A program made the translations under genes and the position numbers. Source: Castellaniella sp040276065 (GTDB lineage Bacteria > Pseudomonadota > Gammaproteobacteria > Burkholderiales > Burkholderiaceae_B). Taken from it: 64,000 bases of DNA. The stretch lies in the NCBI RefSeq assembly GCF_040276065.1, contig NZ_JBELOI010000002.1, positions 124,001-188,000 of the forward strand, given 5' to 3'. Positions 50,428 through 63,359 of the stretch are shown in pieces. How positions within the stretch are numbered: the stretch's first letter is position 1; each line of letters opens with the position of its first letter. Under the pieces are notes generated by a model. That model was not told the DNA's origin. It worked only from the letters and a program-made list of their open reading frames with translations, and made no database searches.

Positions 50428-53373
50428 TCAGACGATATGCTCGTGACGGTCGGACAGGACCTGGATGAAGGTCCGGGCCCGTTCGTCGGCGATCAGGGGC
50501 AAGACCGTCTGGTTGGCCAGGATCTCCGATGGCGGGCGTGCGGCCGACAGGATGTGGCCCTGCACATGATCCATGCCCATGCCGACCAGGGCCTCGAGGG
50601 TCGGGACATCCTCGACCCATTCGGCGATGCATTCCATGCCGAGGTTGTGGGCGAGTTCAACAATGCTGTTGACGATCGCGATATTGGCCTCGCTCTTGAT
50701 CATGTCGCGGATCAGCGAGCCGTCGATCTTGATGATGTCGACGGGTAGCTCCTTCAGGTACGAGAAAGAGGTGTAGCCCGCGCCGAAGTCATCGAGCGCG
50801 ACCTTGGCGCCCATGCGCTGCAGGCGCCGCATGAATTGGCGGGTGCGCTCGAGGTCCTGCAGCGCCACGCCCTCGGTGATCTCGATGCACAGGCGGCGCG
50901 TGAGCTGCGGGTGGCGGTTCAGGATGCCGAAGAGCACGTCGATGAACTTGTCGTCGTTCAAGGACACGCCGCTGAGATTCACGTTGACCTGCTGGGTGCG
51001 CGACAGTTTGCCCTGATGGCGCGTCATCCATTCCAGGGTGGCCGAAAACACCCATTTGTCAATCGTGCCGATCATGCCGTTGTCCTCGGCCGCCTGGATG
51101 ATCTTGCTGGTGCTGATGCTGGTCGTGTCCGAGCTGCGCGCGCGCAACAGGATTTCGATGTTGAGGGTGCGCAGCGGGTGTTTCAACGAGATGATGGGCT
51201 GCATCTCGAGGTAGATGTCGCGCGGGTTCGCGCCGGCCTCGAGCTGGTCGAACAGGCGCAGTTCCTCGATGTGGTCGAAGAGCTCGCTGGCGTTCTCCTC
51301 GTACAGCATGATCTCGGTGTGCTGCTTGCGCGCGTCGCGGCACGCCCGGCTGGCGGCCGAGATCGCATCCTTGGGATTCATGTTTTGATGGATGTCGATG
51401 ATGCCCATCGCGCTCTTGATCTGGAAGGCGCGGTTGCCGATGTACAGGGCGGAGCCGTTCAGGCTGTCGATGATGTCCTGCCCGATATGGCGTGCCTCGC
51501 TCGCGCGCAGCTTGGGGAACAGGATGACGAATTCGTCGCTGCCCACGCGGCCCAGGCGCTGGCTTTCGTTGAGGGAATACTTGAGGCGCTCGCACACCAT
51601 CTGCAGGAGCTCGTCGCCCGCGGTGTGTCCGAAGGTGTCGTTGATGTGCTTGAGGTGGTCGAGGCTGAGGAAGGCCAGCGCGCAGGGTGTGCCCTCGTTG
51701 ACCAGCTGCGTGATGCACTGTTCTGTGGCGCTCTCGATGCCGCGGCGGTTGAGTGCATCGGTCAGCGGGTCGTTCTCGGCCATCAGGCGCAGCTTGCGGA
51801 TCGTCTCGGCGCGTGCGCTGATGTCCTGCAACGAGCCCTCGACCTGGCCGCCGGCCAGCGTGGCGCGCAGCAGGAAGCTGCGCGCCGGGCCGGGCTGCGT
51901 GAGGTGCGGGAGCATCCGGATCTCGGTCTCGACGCCCAGCTCGGTGTTCCGGGCGACCTGGTGCCAGTCCTGCACGGGAAAGAAGTCGGCCCAGGGCCGG
52001 CCGCGGTAGTCCTGCTCGTCGGGCAGCCCGAGGCTCTGGCGCGCGACGGCGTTGGCATGCTCGAACAGATGGCTGGAATTCAGCGTGAACAGGCCAAACG
52101 GCATCAGGGTGTCGGCGACAATCAGCTCGTTGCGCGCGCGAAAGCCGCTCTGGCGTTCTTCGCGCATGTGCTCGGCCGCGGCCAGGGCGATCATGACGCC
52201 GGCCGCAATCAGGATGGTGGCGCCGGCCAGCGTGTCGATGCTGCCGCCCTGGCCCAGGGCGGTCAGCACCAGGCCCAGCAGCAGGGTGGCCAGGGCCAGG
52301 CACAGGCCTGTGATGTGCCATAGCCAGATGCGCGATGGCGAGCGCAACAGCGCATAGAGCAGCGTGACGGTGATCAGCCCGGAACCCAGCCACGCCGCGA
52401 GGAACAGGACGGGCTGGAACCACTCGTAGGGCAGCACGAGCGCGGCCGCGATCAGGGCAACGCTGCTGGTGCGGGCCGCCAGCAGCACTTTCGCACGGGC
52501 ATTCGCGGTCAGGCTATGGTCGAACAGGCGAGTGAACAGGCTGCAGGTGAGAATGTAGTAGGCCACGGCCGTGCCCTTGCGCAGCCCCGGCATGAGGTCC
52601 GGAGGAATCGTGTGGCCGAGCCACTGCATGTCCCAGCCCATGACCCAGGCGCCCAGGCGCAGGTTGCCGATCAGCCAGGCGGCCAGGAGGATGTAGAGCC
52701 ATTCCCGGTTGGTCAGAGCGATGATCGCGATGAACAGGGCGAGGGTCAGCAGTCCGCCTTCGGCCAGCCCGATGGCGCGCGACAGCCGATTGGCGGACTG
52801 GGACAGCGCCGCGCCTTGCCAGAGGTCCGCCGAGATGTCGCCGGCGATCGCCAACTGGGTCTCGCAGATGAGACGCCCTGGGCGCGCCAGGCCCTGAAGG
52901 CCGATTTTTGGCCCGTCCAGGCCGAGCCGGAGCTGTCCGTCGGCCGCATCGCCCGCCAGCGTGCCGATGGGCTGGGACAGCGCTGCCGCATCCCAACAGG
53001 ATAGCGACAGTCCGTGGGGGTTGGGCAGGCTCAGGACTTGTGGACCTGCCTGGGTGTTTTTCGCGGGGATTTCCACCAGGAACCAGGCCGGCTCGGTCTC
53101 GAGCCTGGCCCTGTAGCGCGTCGGGGCGGCGTCCAGCAGACCCAGCGCCTCGGCCGCGGTCTCGGGGGGCGCCTGGGTATCGGGCAGGACCCGGATTGCC
53201 AGGGGGGTGCCGGCGGTGTCGGGATAGAGGTTGTTCAGTGCGAAGAGCGCCACCGCGGTGCCCAGCAGGATGGCCAGCGGCGTCAGGTAGTAGGCGATCA
53301 GGCGCGACACGAGTGCGCAATATCCGGTGGTCCGCGCTCGGGAGGGGAGAAGGGAGGATTTGCTGGGCGCCAT
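50428..53373 (-). CDS. Membrane protein with 7TMR-DISM-like sensor, GGDEF and EAL domains
   Basis: This is a protein of about 981 residues. An N-terminal membrane segment, a periplasmic region (about 50-180), seven hydrophobic helices (about 185-400), a PAS-like part (about 430-540), GGDEF (about 550-710) and EAL (about 730-960). The GGDEF signature is GSDEF, so cyclase activity is doubtful. The EAL signature reads EIL, but NVNLSG, CIEITE, LDDFGAG, IIKIDG and the AEWVE glutamate are kept, so phosphodiesterase activity is plausible. The start at 53373 (MAPSKSS) is preferred to a GTG at 53418. It lies downstream of lysA on the same strand. Confidence 0.85.
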   Translation of the reverse strand: MAPSKSSLLPSRARTTGYCALVSRLIAYYLTPLAILLGTAVALFALNNLYPDTAGTPLAIRVLPDTQAPPETAAEALGLLDAAPTRYRARLETEPAWFLVEIPAKNTQAGPQVLSLPNPHGLSLSCWDAAALSQPIGTLAGDAADGQLRLGLDGPKIGLQGLARPGRLICETQLAIAGDISADLWQGAALSQSANRLSRAIGLAEGGLLTLALFIAIIALTNREWLYILLAAWLIGNLRLGAWVMGWDMQWLGHTIPPDLMPGLRKGTAVAYYILTCSLFTRLFDHSLTANARAKVLLAARTSSVALIAAALVLPYEWFQPVLFLAAWLGSGLITVTLLYALLRSPSRIWLWHITGLCLALATLLLGLVLTALGQGGSIDTLAGATILIAAGVMIALAAAEHMREERQSGFRARNELIVADTLMPFGLFTLNSSHLFEHANAVARQSLGLPDEQDYRGRPWADFFPVQDWHQVARNTELGVETEIRMLPHLTQPGPARSFLLRATLAGGQVEGSLQDISARAETIRKLRLMAENDPLTDALNRRGIESATEQCITQLVNEGTPCALAFLSLDHLKHINDTFGHTAGDELLQMVCERLKYSLNESQRLGRVGSDEFVILFPKLRASEARHIGQDIIDSLNGSALYIGNRAFQIKSAMGIIDIHQNMNPKDAISAASRACRDARKQHTEIMLYEENASELFDHIEELRLFDQLEAGANPRDIYLEMQPIISLKHPLRTLNIEILLRARSSDTTSISTSKIIQAAEDNGMIGTIDKWVFSATLEWMTRHQGKLSRTQQVNVNLSGVSLNDDKFIDVLFGILNRHPQLTRRLCIEITEGVALQDLERTRQFMRRLQRMGAKVALDDFGAGYTSFSYLKELPVDIIKIDGSLIRDMIKSEANIAIVNSIVELAHNLGMECIAEWVEDVPTLEALVGMGMDHVQGHILSAARPPSEILANQTVLPLIADERARTFIQVLSDRHEHIV

Positions 53374-53493
53374 AGGACGAGATGTCAGGTTTCTCCGCCC
53401 TCTGGGCGTAACCGGCACGATGCCCGTTTAACGGCCGCGTCCGGGAATTCTTTATGCCTATTATGAGGCCTGGCCTCGTGGGAAGCTAGGAGG

Positions 53494-53513
53494 CCGCCCG
53501 GTTGCGCGGGCGG
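53494..53513. other. GC-rich hairpin between lysA and the GGDEF-EAL gene
   Basis: CCGCCCG-GTTGCG-CGGGCGG is a perfect 7-bp stem with a 6-base loop, 23 bases beyond the lysA stop on the minus strand. No T-run follows, so a terminator role is uncertain. Confidence 0.35.
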
Positions 53514-53536
53514 GTCGCGGCGTCGGCGCGGCGGGC

Positions 53537-54808
53537 TCAGCCCCGCGCCGGAATCCGCTCGGATGCGTATAGGTCCTGGATGGATTCGCGCGGTCGGATC
53601 AGGTGCGCCTGATCGGCGTCGACCAGAACCTCGGCGGCGCGCGGGCGGGCGTTGTATTGGCTGGCCATCGAGAACGCGTACGCGCCCGCGGACATGATGG
53701 CCAGCAGGTCGCCTTGCTCGATCGGCAGTTCGCGCTGGCGGGCGAGCCAGTCGCCGCTCTCGCAGATCGGACCCACGATGTCGTAGACCCGGTTCGTCTG
53801 GCCTGCGCGCGGCGCCACGGGCTCGACGTCGTGCCACGCCTCGTACAGGGCCGGGCGCATCAGATCGTTCATGGCGGCGTCCACGATCGCGAAATTGCGC
53901 ACGGGGGTGCGCTTGAGGTATTCGACGCGGGTCAGCAGGATGCCCGCATTGCCCACCAACGAGCGTCCCGGCTCGAGAATGAGCTGCAGATGCCCCAGGC
54001 CGCGGGCCTCGAGTGTGGAGAAGACCGGATCGAGCAGGTCGGCGGGGTCCAGCGGGGTCTCGTCAGTGTAGCGGATGCCCAGGCCGCCGCCCAGGTCCAG
54101 GTGGCGCAGCTCGATGCCGTCCGCCCGCAGCTCGAGAATCAGGTCGATCAGCTTGCCGAGGGCGTCGAGATAGGGGGCGATCTCGAGAATTTGCGAACCG
54201 ATGTGACAGTCGACGCCGACGATGTCGAGCCCCGGGTGCTGCATGGCCTGGCGGTACAGGGCGGGAGCGGCGGCGATGTCCACGCCGAACTTGTTTTCCT
54301 TGAGCCCGGTCGAGATATAGGGGTGGGTGTGGGCGTCGACGTCGGGGTTTACCCGCAGCGACATCGGCGCCCGCAGACCCATCTCGAGGGCGATGTCGGC
54401 CAGGCGCTCCAGCTCGGCCGCAGATTCGACGTTGAAGCACTTGATGTTCGCCGACAAGGCCTGCCGGATTTCCCAGGCCTGCTTGCCTACGCCCGAGAAC
54501 ACGATTTTTCCTGGGGCGGCGCCGGCGGCCAGCGCGCGCGCCAGTTCCCCACCCGAGACGATGTCAAAGCCCGCGCCCAGGCGCTGGAATTCGTGCAGCA
54601 CGGCCAAGTTCGAGTTTGCCTTCATGCCGTAGCAGATCAGGGCATTACGCCCGGCAATGGCGCGCGCGTAGCGCTCCCAGGCCTCGCGCAGCGCCCGTCG
54701 GGAATAGACGTACAGCGGGGTGGCGTACTGATCCGCCAATTCGGGAAGCGGGATGTCTTCGGCGTGCAGGACGCCGTTCTTGAATTGGAACTGCGGGGCG
54801 ACGGTCAT
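53537..54808 (-). CDS. lysA: Diaminopimelate decarboxylase
   Basis: This is a 423-residue PLP enzyme that makes L-lysine from meso-diaminopimelate. The PLP lysine is in CYGMKANSNLAVL (about residues 59-71). Other features are FDIVSGGELARAL, the HIGSQI segment, LDLGGGLGIRY and EPGRSLVGNAG for phosphate binding, and VGPICESGDWLAR with the active-site cysteine. Length and order are normal. It follows lptM by 19 bases on the same strand. Confidence 0.96.
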   Translation of the reverse strand: MTVAPQFQFKNGVLHAEDIPLPELADQYATPLYVYSRRALREAWERYARAIAGRNALICYGMKANSNLAVLHEFQRLGAGFDIVSGGELARALAAGAAPGKIVFSGVGKQAWEIRQALSANIKCFNVESAAELERLADIALEMGLRAPMSLRVNPDVDAHTHPYISTGLKENKFGVDIAAAPALYRQAMQHPGLDIVGVDCHIGSQILEIAPYLDALGKLIDLILELRADGIELRHLDLGGGLGIRYTDETPLDPADLLDPVFSTLEARGLGHLQLILEPGRSLVGNAGILLTRVEYLKRTPVRNFAIVDAAMNDLMRPALYEAWHDVEPVAPRAGQTNRVYDIVGPICESGDWLARQRELPIEQGDLLAIMSAGAYAFSMASQYNARPRAAEVLVDADQAHLIRPRESIQDLYASERIPARG

Positions 54809-54827
54809 GGGGCGTCCTGTGGCCGGG

Positions 54828-54992
54828 CTAGGGTTTGACGGGGGTGGGCGCGGGCGCCACGGAGGGCGGCGCGGTGAGCCCCGGATCAGGCGCGGGCGGC
54901 GGCGGCAGGGTCAGGGGGCCCTTCATGCCGCAGGCCGATAGGAAAAAGGCCAATAGGACGGTCAGGCCGAGGCGGCGCGGTGCAGTGGACAT
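54828..54992 (-). CDS. lptM: LptM-like lipoprotein (YifL family)
   Basis: This is a 54-residue lipoprotein. The start at 54992 is 2 bases past the ponA stop; the signal peptide ends in the lipobox LSACG, and the family sequence CGMKGPL follows. A Pro/Ala-rich tail ends the protein. In E. coli the related LptM helps assemble the LptD/LptE lipopolysaccharide translocon at the outer membrane. Too short for many gene callers. Position ahead of lysA is conserved in many proteobacteria. Confidence 0.85.
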   Translation of the reverse strand: MSTAPRRLGLTVLLAFFLSACGMKGPLTLPPPPAPDPGLTAPPSVAPAPTPVKP

Positions 54993-54994
54993 GA

Positions 54995-57430
54995 TCAGAA
55001 CGGGACCCGGGTCGGTTGAGTATCGCTGTTTCCGGCACTGGTGTCGGCGCCGAGTTGATCGAGCAGGTTGCCGATGCCGTCCTGGGCGGGCGCGCCGGAT
55101 GGCAGGTCGCCCGGCGCCGGCAGGCCGACGCGGGCAATGGCGGTTCCGGGCGGGAATTCGTTGAAGTAGAACTCGCCGTCGATGCGTGACAGGCCGCTGG
55201 GCATGGGGCCCGGCGGAATCTCGGGCTGGCCAGCCAGGGCGACGCGCATGTAGTCCAGCCAGATCGGCAGGGCGGCGCCGCCCCCGGTCTCTCCCGACCC
55301 CAGGGATCGCGGCTGGTCGAAGCCCATCCAGGCGATGGCCACCAGCTTTGGCGTGAAGCCGGCGAACCAGGCGTCCTGCGAATCGTTGGTGGTGCCGGTC
55401 TTGCCGCCGATGTCGTTGCGCTTGAGCTCGCGGTGCGCCCTGGCGCCGGTGCCGTAGGTGGCCACGCCGCGCAGCAGGTCGTCCATCACATAGACGGTGC
55501 GCGGGTCGATGGCGCGCGCCAGGGTGTCGCCGGCCACGGTGGGCCGTGCCCGCATGATCACCTTGCCGCTGCTGTCGGTCACGTGGTCGATCAGGTAGGG
55601 TGGGACGCGGTACCCGCCGTTGGCGAAGACCGCGTAGGCGCCCGCCATCTGCAGCGGCGTGACGCTGCCCGCCCCCAGGGCCAGGGGCAGCACGGCGGGC
55701 TGGCGCGAGCGGTCGAATCCGAAGCGTGTCACGTAGTCCTGGACGTACTGCGGGCCGACCGCCTGCATGATGCGGATCGACACCATGTTCTTGGACTTGT
55801 AGAGGCCCTGGCGCATGGTGAGCATGGGTTCGTATGCCCGGCCGTAGTTCTTGGGGTTCCAGGCCTTGGAGCCGGTCTGCTCGGCGGTCAGCGAGAAGGG
55901 CTCGTCGGAAATCTGGGTCGCCGGGGTCAGGCCGCGTTCGAGCGCCGAGGCGTAGATGAAGGGCTTGAAGGACGAGCCCGGCTGACGCCACGCCTGCGTG
56001 ACGCGGTTGAACTTGCCTTCCTCGAAATCGAAGCCCCCCACCATCGCGGCGACCGCGCCGTCCTGCGCGCGCACCGAGACCAGCGCCGCCTGCACCGAGG
56101 GTTTGTTGATCAGCTCCCAGTATTCCGGCCGCTTGTGCACATAGACCACGGATCCGCGTTCGAGGCGGAGCTCGGGCTTGGCCTTGGGCGTCAGCCCGCG
56201 GGCGATCACGCGCAGGGCGCGCTTGTCCGTGATGTCGATGATCTCGGCGGCGCTGCGCGCGACCTTGACCTCGGTGGGGCTGGCCGACAGCACCACGCCG
56301 GCCAGCAGGTCGCCGTTGTCAGGGTATTTTTCCTGAACCGAGTCGAGCAGCTCGTCGAGCGCTTCAGGCTGGTTCTCGATGCCGTCGGGCAGCTCGACCG
56401 AGCCCTCGGGGCCCGGATAGGGCGCGCGCCGCGTGTAGTCCAGAACCCCTTCTCGCAGCGCCAGGTAGGCGGCTTCCTGGTCCTTGGAGTGAATGGTGGT
56501 GTAGATATTGAAACCGCGCGAATAGATGTCGTCCTGGTAGACGCCGTAGAGCAGCTGGCGGGCGAGCTCGGCCGGGTATTCGCCGTGCACCGCATAGCGG
56601 CCCGTGGGCGTGCCCGCGGCGGACTTGATTTCGATGGGCTGGGCGACCGCCTGCTGGTATTCGTCCTCGGTCAGGTAGCCCAGCGAGCGCATGCGCCCCA
56701 GCACGTAGGCCTGCCGCGCCTTGGCCCGCTTGAAGTTCGAGATCGGGTTGAAACGCGAGGGCGCCTTGGGGATGCCGGCCAGCATCGCCGCCTCGGCCGC
56801 CGTGATCTCCGAGAGCTGCTTGCCGAAGTAGGTGCGGCTGGCGGCGGCGAAGCCGTACGCCCGGTGGCCCAGGAAGATCTGGTTCATGTAGAGATCGAGG
56901 ATCTCGTTCTTGGTCAGCGTGGCCTCGATCTTGAAGGTCAGCAGCAACTCGTAGAACTTGCGGGTGTAGGTCTTTTCGGAGGACAGGTAGAAATTGCGCG
57001 CCACCTGCATGGTGATCGTGCTCGCGCCCTGGGTCTTGGACATGTTGACGATGTTGGCCAGCGCCGCGCGCAGCACGCCGGCCCAGTCGATCCCGCCGTG
57101 CTGGTAGAAACGGTCGTCCTCGGCGGCGAGGATCGCGGATTTCATGATGTCCGGGATTTCGTCGAAGCGCAAAACGTTGCGGCGTTCCTCGCCGAACTCG
57201 CCAATCAGGACCTGATCCGAGGTATAAATGCGCAGCGGCACCCGCGGCCGGTAATCGATCATCGCGCTCAGGTCGGGCAGGTTCGGCCAGGCCAGCGCCA
57301 AGGCGAGCGTGCCCAGCAGCGCGCCGCACAGGCCCAGGCCGGCGACGAAGACCACGGACTTGAGGATGAAGCGTGACAGCCAGGAACGCGCCGGCGACGG
57401 TGCGGAGGAAGATTGTTTCTGAGAGCTCAT
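54995..57430 (-). CDS. ponA: Penicillin-binding protein 1A (bifunctional glycosyltransferase/transpeptidase)
   Basis: This is an 811-residue class A PBP that polymerises and crosslinks peptidoglycan. A membrane anchor lies at about residues 22-45. The glycosyltransferase family 51 domain has AAEDDRFYQHGGIDW with the catalytic glutamate and GASTITMQVARNF. The transpeptidase has the serine motif PGSSFKPFIY, SKN at KSKNMVSI, and GGKTGTTND. An OB-like insert around 290-420 is typical of PBP1A. The start at 57430 (MSSQKQ) is preferred over an upstream TTG. Divergent from aroK. Confidence 0.96.
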   Translation of the reverse strand: MSSQKQSSSAPSPARSWLSRFILKSVVFVAGLGLCGALLGTLALALAWPNLPDLSAMIDYRPRVPLRIYTSDQVLIGEFGEERRNVLRFDEIPDIMKSAILAAEDDRFYQHGGIDWAGVLRAALANIVNMSKTQGASTITMQVARNFYLSSEKTYTRKFYELLLTFKIEATLTKNEILDLYMNQIFLGHRAYGFAAASRTYFGKQLSEITAAEAAMLAGIPKAPSRFNPISNFKRAKARQAYVLGRMRSLGYLTEDEYQQAVAQPIEIKSAAGTPTGRYAVHGEYPAELARQLLYGVYQDDIYSRGFNIYTTIHSKDQEAAYLALREGVLDYTRRAPYPGPEGSVELPDGIENQPEALDELLDSVQEKYPDNGDLLAGVVLSASPTEVKVARSAAEIIDITDKRALRVIARGLTPKAKPELRLERGSVVYVHKRPEYWELINKPSVQAALVSVRAQDGAVAAMVGGFDFEEGKFNRVTQAWRQPGSSFKPFIYASALERGLTPATQISDEPFSLTAEQTGSKAWNPKNYGRAYEPMLTMRQGLYKSKNMVSIRIMQAVGPQYVQDYVTRFGFDRSRQPAVLPLALGAGSVTPLQMAGAYAVFANGGYRVPPYLIDHVTDSSGKVIMRARPTVAGDTLARAIDPRTVYVMDDLLRGVATYGTGARAHRELKRNDIGGKTGTTNDSQDAWFAGFTPKLVAIAWMGFDQPRSLGSGETGGGAALPIWLDYMRVALAGQPEIPPGPMPSGLSRIDGEFYFNEFPPGTAIARVGLPAPGDLPSGAPAQDGIGNLLDQLGADTSAGNSDTQPTRVPF

Positions 57431-57547
57431 CAGGGGCGATTTTAAGCCCAAGCGCGATCGGGCCAGGAAATGTGCGCGGAGTCAATGTAACTGGATGATG
57501 CGGGCCGCACCTCGGCTACCGGGCCGCAAATGCGATAATACACGCAA

Positions 57548-58162
57548 ATGAAAGCGACTTTACCCCTCATGGACATTGATTCCGCAGGAAACGACGCCGA
57601 ACGCCCCGCTGTGTCGGGCGCGGGTTCGCAGCCCCCCATCATCTTGGTGGGCATGATGGGCGCGGGCAAGACCACGATCGGGCGCCAACTCGCCCACGCT
57701 CTGGGGCGCAAGTTCCTCGACCTGGATCACGAGATGGAGGCCCGCTGTGGGGTGCGCATCGCCCTGATCTTCGATATCGAGGGCGAGGCCGGTTTTCGCA
57801 AACGCGAGACCGCGCTGCTCGATGAGTGCTCGCAGCGCTCGGGCTATGTGCTGGCGACCGGCGGCGGCGCCGTGCTGGCCCCCGAGAACCGCGAGATCCT
57901 CAAGGCGCGCGGGCGGGTGATATACCTGCGCGCGGGCGTGGACGAGCTCTTTCGGCGCGTGGCGCGCGATCGCAACCGCCCGCTGCTCAAGGCCTCGGAT
58001 CCGCGCCAACGCATCGCCGAGCTGATCGCCCAGCGCGAACCCCTATACGAGAGCGTCGCCGACATCACGCTGGACACTGGCAACATGCCGGCCTCGCAGG
58101 TGTTGCGCAGCCTCTTGCCGCACTTGCTGGACTACCAGGCACAGGAGGACGCGCGGCCATGA
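57548..58162 (+). CDS. aroK: Shikimate kinase
   Basis: This is a 204-residue enzyme that phosphorylates shikimate in aromatic amino-acid synthesis. Walker A is GMMGAGKTTIG (about residues 35-45), with DLDHEMEARCG (substrate-binding), FRKRETALL, and TGGGAVL. An N-terminal extension of about 28 residues precedes the core; an internal ATG at 57569 (MDIDSAG) is an alternative start. The stop overlaps aroB as ATGA (58159-58162). GATAAT (57534-57539) just upstream could be a -10, though that would leave almost no leader. Confidence 0.95.
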   Translation: MKATLPLMDIDSAGNDAERPAVSGAGSQPPIILVGMMGAGKTTIGRQLAHALGRKFLDLDHEMEARCGVRIALIFDIEGEAGFRKRETALLDECSQRSGYVLATGGGAVLAPENREILKARGRVIYLRAGVDELFRRVARDRNRPLLKASDPRQRIAELIAQREPLYESVADITLDTGNMPASQVLRSLLPHLLDYQAQEDARP

Positions 58163-59274
58163 GCGCGCTGCGCAAAAATCGTCCAGTGGGCCCCGTGCGG
58201 GTCGACACCCCGGGCGGCGCCTATCCGATCCATATCGCCTCCGGCCGGCTCGATGCCCTGGCCGCCAGTATCCCGGCTGATGCCACGGCGGTCGCGCTGG
58301 TCACCAGCGACACGGTCGCGGCCTTGTACGGCGCGCGCGCCCGCGCCGCGCTGGCTGCGACGGGCAAGCCCGTGCTCACGATCGAGCTGCCCGATGGCGA
58401 GGACCATAAGACCTGGCAGACGCTCAACCGGATTTTCGACGCCCTGCTGGCCGCGCAGCTTGACCGCAAGGTGGTGCTGGTGGCCCTGGGCGGCGGTGTG
58501 GTGGGGGATATGTGCGGCTTTGCGGCGGCCTGCTATATGCGCGGCGTGCGCTTCGTGCAGGCGCCCACGACACTGCTGGCGCAGGTGGACTCCTCGGTGG
58601 GCGGCAAGACCGCCATCAACCACCCGCTGGGCAAGAACATGATCGGCGCTTTTTATCAGCCGCTGGCCGTCGAGATCGACACCGACGTGCTGGTCACCTT
58701 GCCCGCGCGCGAAGTCTCGGCGGGCCTGGCCGAGGTCATCAAGTACGGCATGATCGCCGATGCCGAATTTTTCGACTGGTGCGAGGCGCAGGCGCCGGCC
58801 CTGCGCGCCCTCGACCCGCAGGCGGTGAGCCACGCCATACGCCGCTCGTGCGAGCTCAAGGCGTGGGTGGTGTCCCAGGACGAGCGGGAATCGGGTTTGC
58901 GCGCCATCCTGAATTTCGGCCACACCTTTGGCCACGCGATCGAGTCCGGACTGGGCTATGGCCAGTGGCTGCACGGCGAGGCGGTGGGTTGCGGCATGGT
59001 GATGGCGGCCGAGCTGTCGGCCCGGGTCCATGGCCTGGACCGCACGGTGGTTGAACGCATCCGCGGCCTGGTGGCGGCAATCGGCTGCCCGGTGCGTGCG
59101 CCCGACCTGGGCATAGAGCGCTGGCTGGACCTGATGCGCGTGGACAAAAAAGCCGAGGGCGGCGTGATCCGCTATGTGCTGTTGCCCGCACTCGGCCAGG
59201 CCACTGTCCAAGGGGTCGCGGACGAGCAGGTCCGTCCGATGCTGGCATCCGGGCGGCTGATCGAGGGCCGCTGA
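58159..59274 (+). CDS. aroB: 3-dehydroquinate synthase
   Basis: This is a 371-residue NAD- and zinc-dependent enzyme forming 3-dehydroquinate from DAHP. Features in order: LPDGEDHKTWQTL, ALGGGVVGDMCGFAAA, PTTLLAQVDSSVGGKTAINH (active-site lysines), the metal histidines in NFGHTFGHAIE, and LHGEAVGCGM. The start at 58159 overlaps aroK, with AGGAGGA (58143-58149) inside aroK as the ribosome site. Co-transcribed with aroK and dgt. Confidence 0.97.
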   Translation: MSALRKNRPVGPVRVDTPGGAYPIHIASGRLDALAASIPADATAVALVTSDTVAALYGARARAALAATGKPVLTIELPDGEDHKTWQTLNRIFDALLAAQLDRKVVLVALGGGVVGDMCGFAAACYMRGVRFVQAPTTLLAQVDSSVGGKTAINHPLGKNMIGAFYQPLAVEIDTDVLVTLPAREVSAGLAEVIKYGMIADAEFFDWCEAQAPALRALDPQAVSHAIRRSCELKAWVVSQDERESGLRAILNFGHTFGHAIESGLGYGQWLHGEAVGCGMVMAAELSARVHGLDRTVVERIRGLVAAIGCPVRAPDLGIERWLDLMRVDKKAEGGVIRYVLLPALGQATVQGVADEQVRPMLASGRLIEGR

Positions 59275-59277
59275 GCC

Positions 59278-60405
<1,128 letters not shown>

Positions 60406-60417
60406 CCGAGCAGGACA

Positions 60418-63273
<2,856 letters not shown>

Positions 63274-63359
63274 GCCGTGGGGGATTCAGGTTTTTCAAAG
63301 ACCAACTTGCTACTATAACGCGCACCCCCCCTTGATTCGAACCGCGAACTCAGTCCACC

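Noticed and set aside
49144..50748. Plus-strand open frame of 534 codons overlapping ccsA
   Set aside because: Arg/Gly/Ala-rich shadow in another frame of ccsA; the ccsA frame carries the haem-binding motif.
63274..63359. LexA/SOS box upstream of uvrA
   Set aside because: No CTGT-N8-ACAG or close match was found in the gap.
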